Below, piece by piece: positions 61,852-64,000 of a stretch of DNA of 64,000 nucleotides. This DNA comes from Ceratopteris richardii (Eukaryota > Streptophyta > Polypodiopsida > Polypodiales > Pteridaceae), in contig CM035431.1 in the NCBI GenBank assembly GCA_020310875.1, positions 11,699,598-11,763,597 on the forward strand, in the 5' to 3' direction. The translations under genes were made by a program, and so were the position numbers. Each line of letters opens with the position of its first letter. Within the stretch, counting starts at the first letter, position 1. The notes beneath the pieces were generated by a model. The model saw nothing but the letters and a program-made list of their open reading frames with translations, did no database searches and was not told the DNA's origin.

Positions 61852-64000
61852 ATGGGAGATTCTCTTCAGATAGAGAAATTGGATAGGGAAAACTATCCAG
61901 CATGGTCAATGAGGATGGAAGCTCATCTTATGAGCAAAGATTTAATAGCCTACATCACAGGTGAAGAGGAGAAGCCAAGTTTCAGAGATCCTAGTGTTCC
62001 AACTAGGGAAGAGTTAGCAGATTTGAAGAATTGGATGAAGAAAGATGCTCAAGCTAGGAGCATTATATATATGGCAGTCAATGATTACTTGTTGCCTCAT
62101 ATTCGAGGTCTTGAAAGTGCAACTGATATTTGGAATGCTTTGGAGGAGCATTTCCAGAATACTACAAAGTCAAGGAAGGCATCCTTATGGGCAGAGTTTA
62201 CAACCTTCAAGAAGAAGGCTTCTCAATCTATTTCAGACTATGTAACAAGGATGAAAGACATTGCAGATGCATTAGGAGCTGTTGATGAAGACATTGAGGA
62301 GGATAAATTGGTAAGGCAAATTCTTACAGGCTTAAGAGGTGATGACAAATGGAAGCCATTCATTTTGTCTACAGAGTTATCACTTGATCATTTCACTCCT
62401 GATTCAAATCAGTTGCTAGGTCATATGCTAACATTTGAGCAGGATGTTAAAGGAGATAGTGACAAGAGTGCAGGTCATGCAATGTACTCAAAAGACAAGA
62501 AGAAGAATAGCAAAGGAAAGCAACAAGCAAATGAAGATGAAGGCACAACTAGTCAAGCCAACTTCCTAAGAGGTAGAGGAGGTGGCAAAGGTAGAGGAAG
62601 AGGCAGGAATAACAAAGATGGAGGCAAAGCTTGCTGGATTTGTGGTAAGACAAATCACTTAGCTAATGATTGTTGGCATAATACTCAGAATAATAATGGA
62701 TATAATCAGAACTATAACTCTAGAGGAAGAGGAGGCAGAAATCAAAGAGGTAATTTCAGAGGTAGAGGTGGTAGGAGTTACTTTGGAAGAAATGCAGGTA
62801 GAGGATTCCAAAGTCAACAATACAACAACACCTACTACAATTATGCTTCAGATCAAAAGGAGGATTCAACATTAATAATGAATGCTACTTGTGAAAGTCA
62901 GAGTGAAGATCAGAGAGTCTTCTACATTGACTCAGGGTGTAGCAACCACCTGAGTGGTAATATATCTTTGATGACTGATTTGGAAAATAAGGTGTTTAAT
63001 CATGTTGTTCAAACAGGTGACAACACAAAGCACAATGTGAAGTCAATTGGATCGGTAAAGGCCAAGGATGGTAGTACCTTATTGAGTAAGGTCTTGTATG
63101 TTCCTACAATTCCTAAGAATTTGATAAGTGTAGGACAAATTGTGGAAAAAGGTTATGAAGTAAGGTTCACTAATGATGGAGTATATGTGGAAGACCCTAG
63201 TCAAGGGTATAAACAGATTGTTTCAGGGAAGAAAGAAGGAAGACTATTTACATTGAAGATTCAAGGCAATATTGGTCATGCTATGTTCACATATGGAGGA
63301 CATAAGATCTCTGAGTTAGATCTTTGGCACAAGAGGCTTGGACATTTCAATGAAAGAGGTATTAAAGACATGATTAATAATGGTTCAGTGCTTGGATTGC
63401 CTAATGTTGCAGGTCAACATATGACATACAGATGTGAGGCATGTCAATTAGGTAAGGCTCATAAGAATTCTTACTCCAAGCATGGTTTTATGTACTCAGA
63501 GAAGCTTGAATTGGTACACATAGATGTGTGGGGGCCATCAAAGGATTTCAGTATAAATGGGTCAAGGTATTATGTGATTTATGTTGATGATGCTACTAGA
63601 TGGATCACTATTTATGTGATCAAAGATAAGTCAGAAGTGTTTAACACATTTAAACACTATCATGCATATGCAGAAAGAATTACAGGTCATAAGTTGAAGA
63701 GACTAAGGTCAGATGGAGGGGGAGAGTATTTCTCTAATGAGTTCAGTGATTATTTGTGGAATGCAGGTATAAAAAGGGAAGTTACTTGCAGGTACTCTCC
63801 TCAACAAAATGGTGTAGCAGAAAGGAGAAATAGAACACTTGTTGAGTTTGCAAGATCCATGATGAAGGAGAAAAATTGCACTAATTATTTGTGGGCTGAG
63901 GCTGTAAATATAGCTACTTATTTGGTTAATAGATTACCATGTAAAGCCTTGAAGGGTATGACACCATATGAGGCTTGGTGGGGTAAGAGACCTACCTTGG
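61852..64000 (+). CDS. Copia H gag-protease-integrase, intact to window edge
   Basis: A 716-codon frame, open to the right edge. It starts MGDSLQIEKLDRENYPAW, like A and G. Gag capsid ~8-205 (DIWNALEEHFQNTTKS, SISDYVTRMKD). RG-rich stretch and knuckle CWICGKTNHLANDC (~262-275). Protease active site YIDSGCSNHLSG (~360). Pre-integrase (NLISVGQIVEKG, LDLWHKRLGHFNERG). Zinc-domain CEACQLGKAH. Integrase core: Asp in YVDDATRW, Asp in RLRSDGGGEYFSNE, Glu in NGVAERRN. Breaks off at EAWWGKRPTL, before RT. The undamaged frame suggests a young element, but E now splits its promoter-bearing LTR. Leader 61643-61851 is non-coding. Confidence 0.92.
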   Translation, partial: MGDSLQIEKLDRENYPAWSMRMEAHLMSKDLIAYITGEEEKPSFRDPSVPTREELADLKNWMKKDAQARSIIYMAVNDYLLPHIRGLESATDIWNALEEHFQNTTKSRKASLWAEFTTFKKKASQSISDYVTRMKDIADALGAVDEDIEEDKLVRQILTGLRGDDKWKPFILSTELSLDHFTPDSNQLLGHMLTFEQDVKGDSDKSAGHAMYSKDKKKNSKGKQQANEDEGTTSQANFLRGRGGGKGRGRGRNNKDGGKACWICGKTNHLANDCWHNTQNNNGYNQNYNSRGRGGRNQRGNFRGRGGRSYFGRNAGRGFQSQQYNNTYYNYASDQKEDSTLIMNATCESQSEDQRVFYIDSGCSNHLSGNISLMTDLENKVFNHVVQTGDNTKHNVKSIGSVKAKDGSTLLSKVLYVPTIPKNLISVGQIVEKGYEVRFTNDGVYVEDPSQGYKQIVSGKKEGRLFTLKIQGNIGHAMFTYGGHKISELDLWHKRLGHFNERGIKDMINNGSVLGLPNVAGQHMTYRCEACQLGKAHKNSYSKHGFMYSEKLELVHIDVWGPSKDFSINGSRYYVIYVDDATRWITIYVIKDKSEVFNTFKHYHAYAERITGHKLKRLRSDGGGEYFSNEFSDYLWNAGIKREVTCRYSPQQNGVAERRNRTLVEFARSMMKEKNCTNYLWAEAVNIATYLVNRLPCKALKGMTPYEAWWGKRPTL

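Larger units (their letters stand above)
61182..64000 (+). mobile_element. Ty1/copia element H (continues beyond window)
   Basis: Plus-strand copia whose left LTR part is 45658-46230 and whose remainder runs from 61182 past the window end. It is the target of element E and the closest relative of G here. Confidence 0.88.

Noticed and set aside
1..64000. Host genes, rRNA, tRNA or organellar genes
   Set aside because: Every substantial frame is explained by a retrotransposon domain or an antisense shadow. No spliced host gene or RNA gene could be supported.

Overview
The window looks like nuclear DNA from a land plant. It consists almost entirely of nested LTR retrotransposons, and I found no host gene. 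Several signs point to a plant: Ty1/copia elements primed by initiator tRNA-Met, large Ty3/gypsy elements primed by tRNA-Asp, integrases without a chromodomain but with a GPY/F-like tail and extra ORFs downstream of pol (the broad Athila/Tat-type side of gypsy), and plant-like TATA boxes in the LTRs. The density and size of the insertions suggest a large genome. I cannot name the species or group.

Layout. 1-580 and 5357-6012: remnant of a gypsy gag (minus strand), split by a degenerate copia, 'A' (581-5356, minus). 6018-23173: giant gypsy 'B' (minus, 17.2 kb), complete, with 719-bp LTRs and a CCTAG target duplication. 23179-24084: 3' end of copia 'D' (plus). 24085-27482: two fused copia wrecks 'F1' and 'F2' (minus). 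27483-33100: copia 'G' (plus), both LTRs present but the coding region broken. 33171-45382: gypsy 'C' (minus, 12.2 kb), with 1045-bp LTRs. 45658-46230 and 61182-64000: copia 'H' (plus), whose 5' LTR is split by gypsy 'E' (46231-61176, plus, 14.9 kb, GCAAG target duplication). H runs off the right edge with an open gag-protease-integrase frame.

How the genes work together. B and E are sister families with one plan: LTR, tRNA-Asp primer site, about 2 kb of leader carrying an array of TCGCGA-core repeats, gag-pol, a 1.3-1.5 kb-residue accessory ORF, polypurine tract, LTR. B has every catalytic motif in one 3215-residue frame and could be autonomous. E has lost its first protease and the reverse-transcriptase core, yet it has near-identical LTRs and a clean target duplication. 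C is a different family with two accessory coiled-coil ORFs after pol.

Most interesting. The B/E polyprotein has unusual duplications conserved in both families: two retropepsin-like domains (one before RT, one after integrase) and two tandem H2C2 zinc modules ahead of the integrase core. It also ends in a tail with repeated W-V-P-K motifs. Both families also have matched candidate splice sites that could make a subgenomic mRNA for the accessory ORF.
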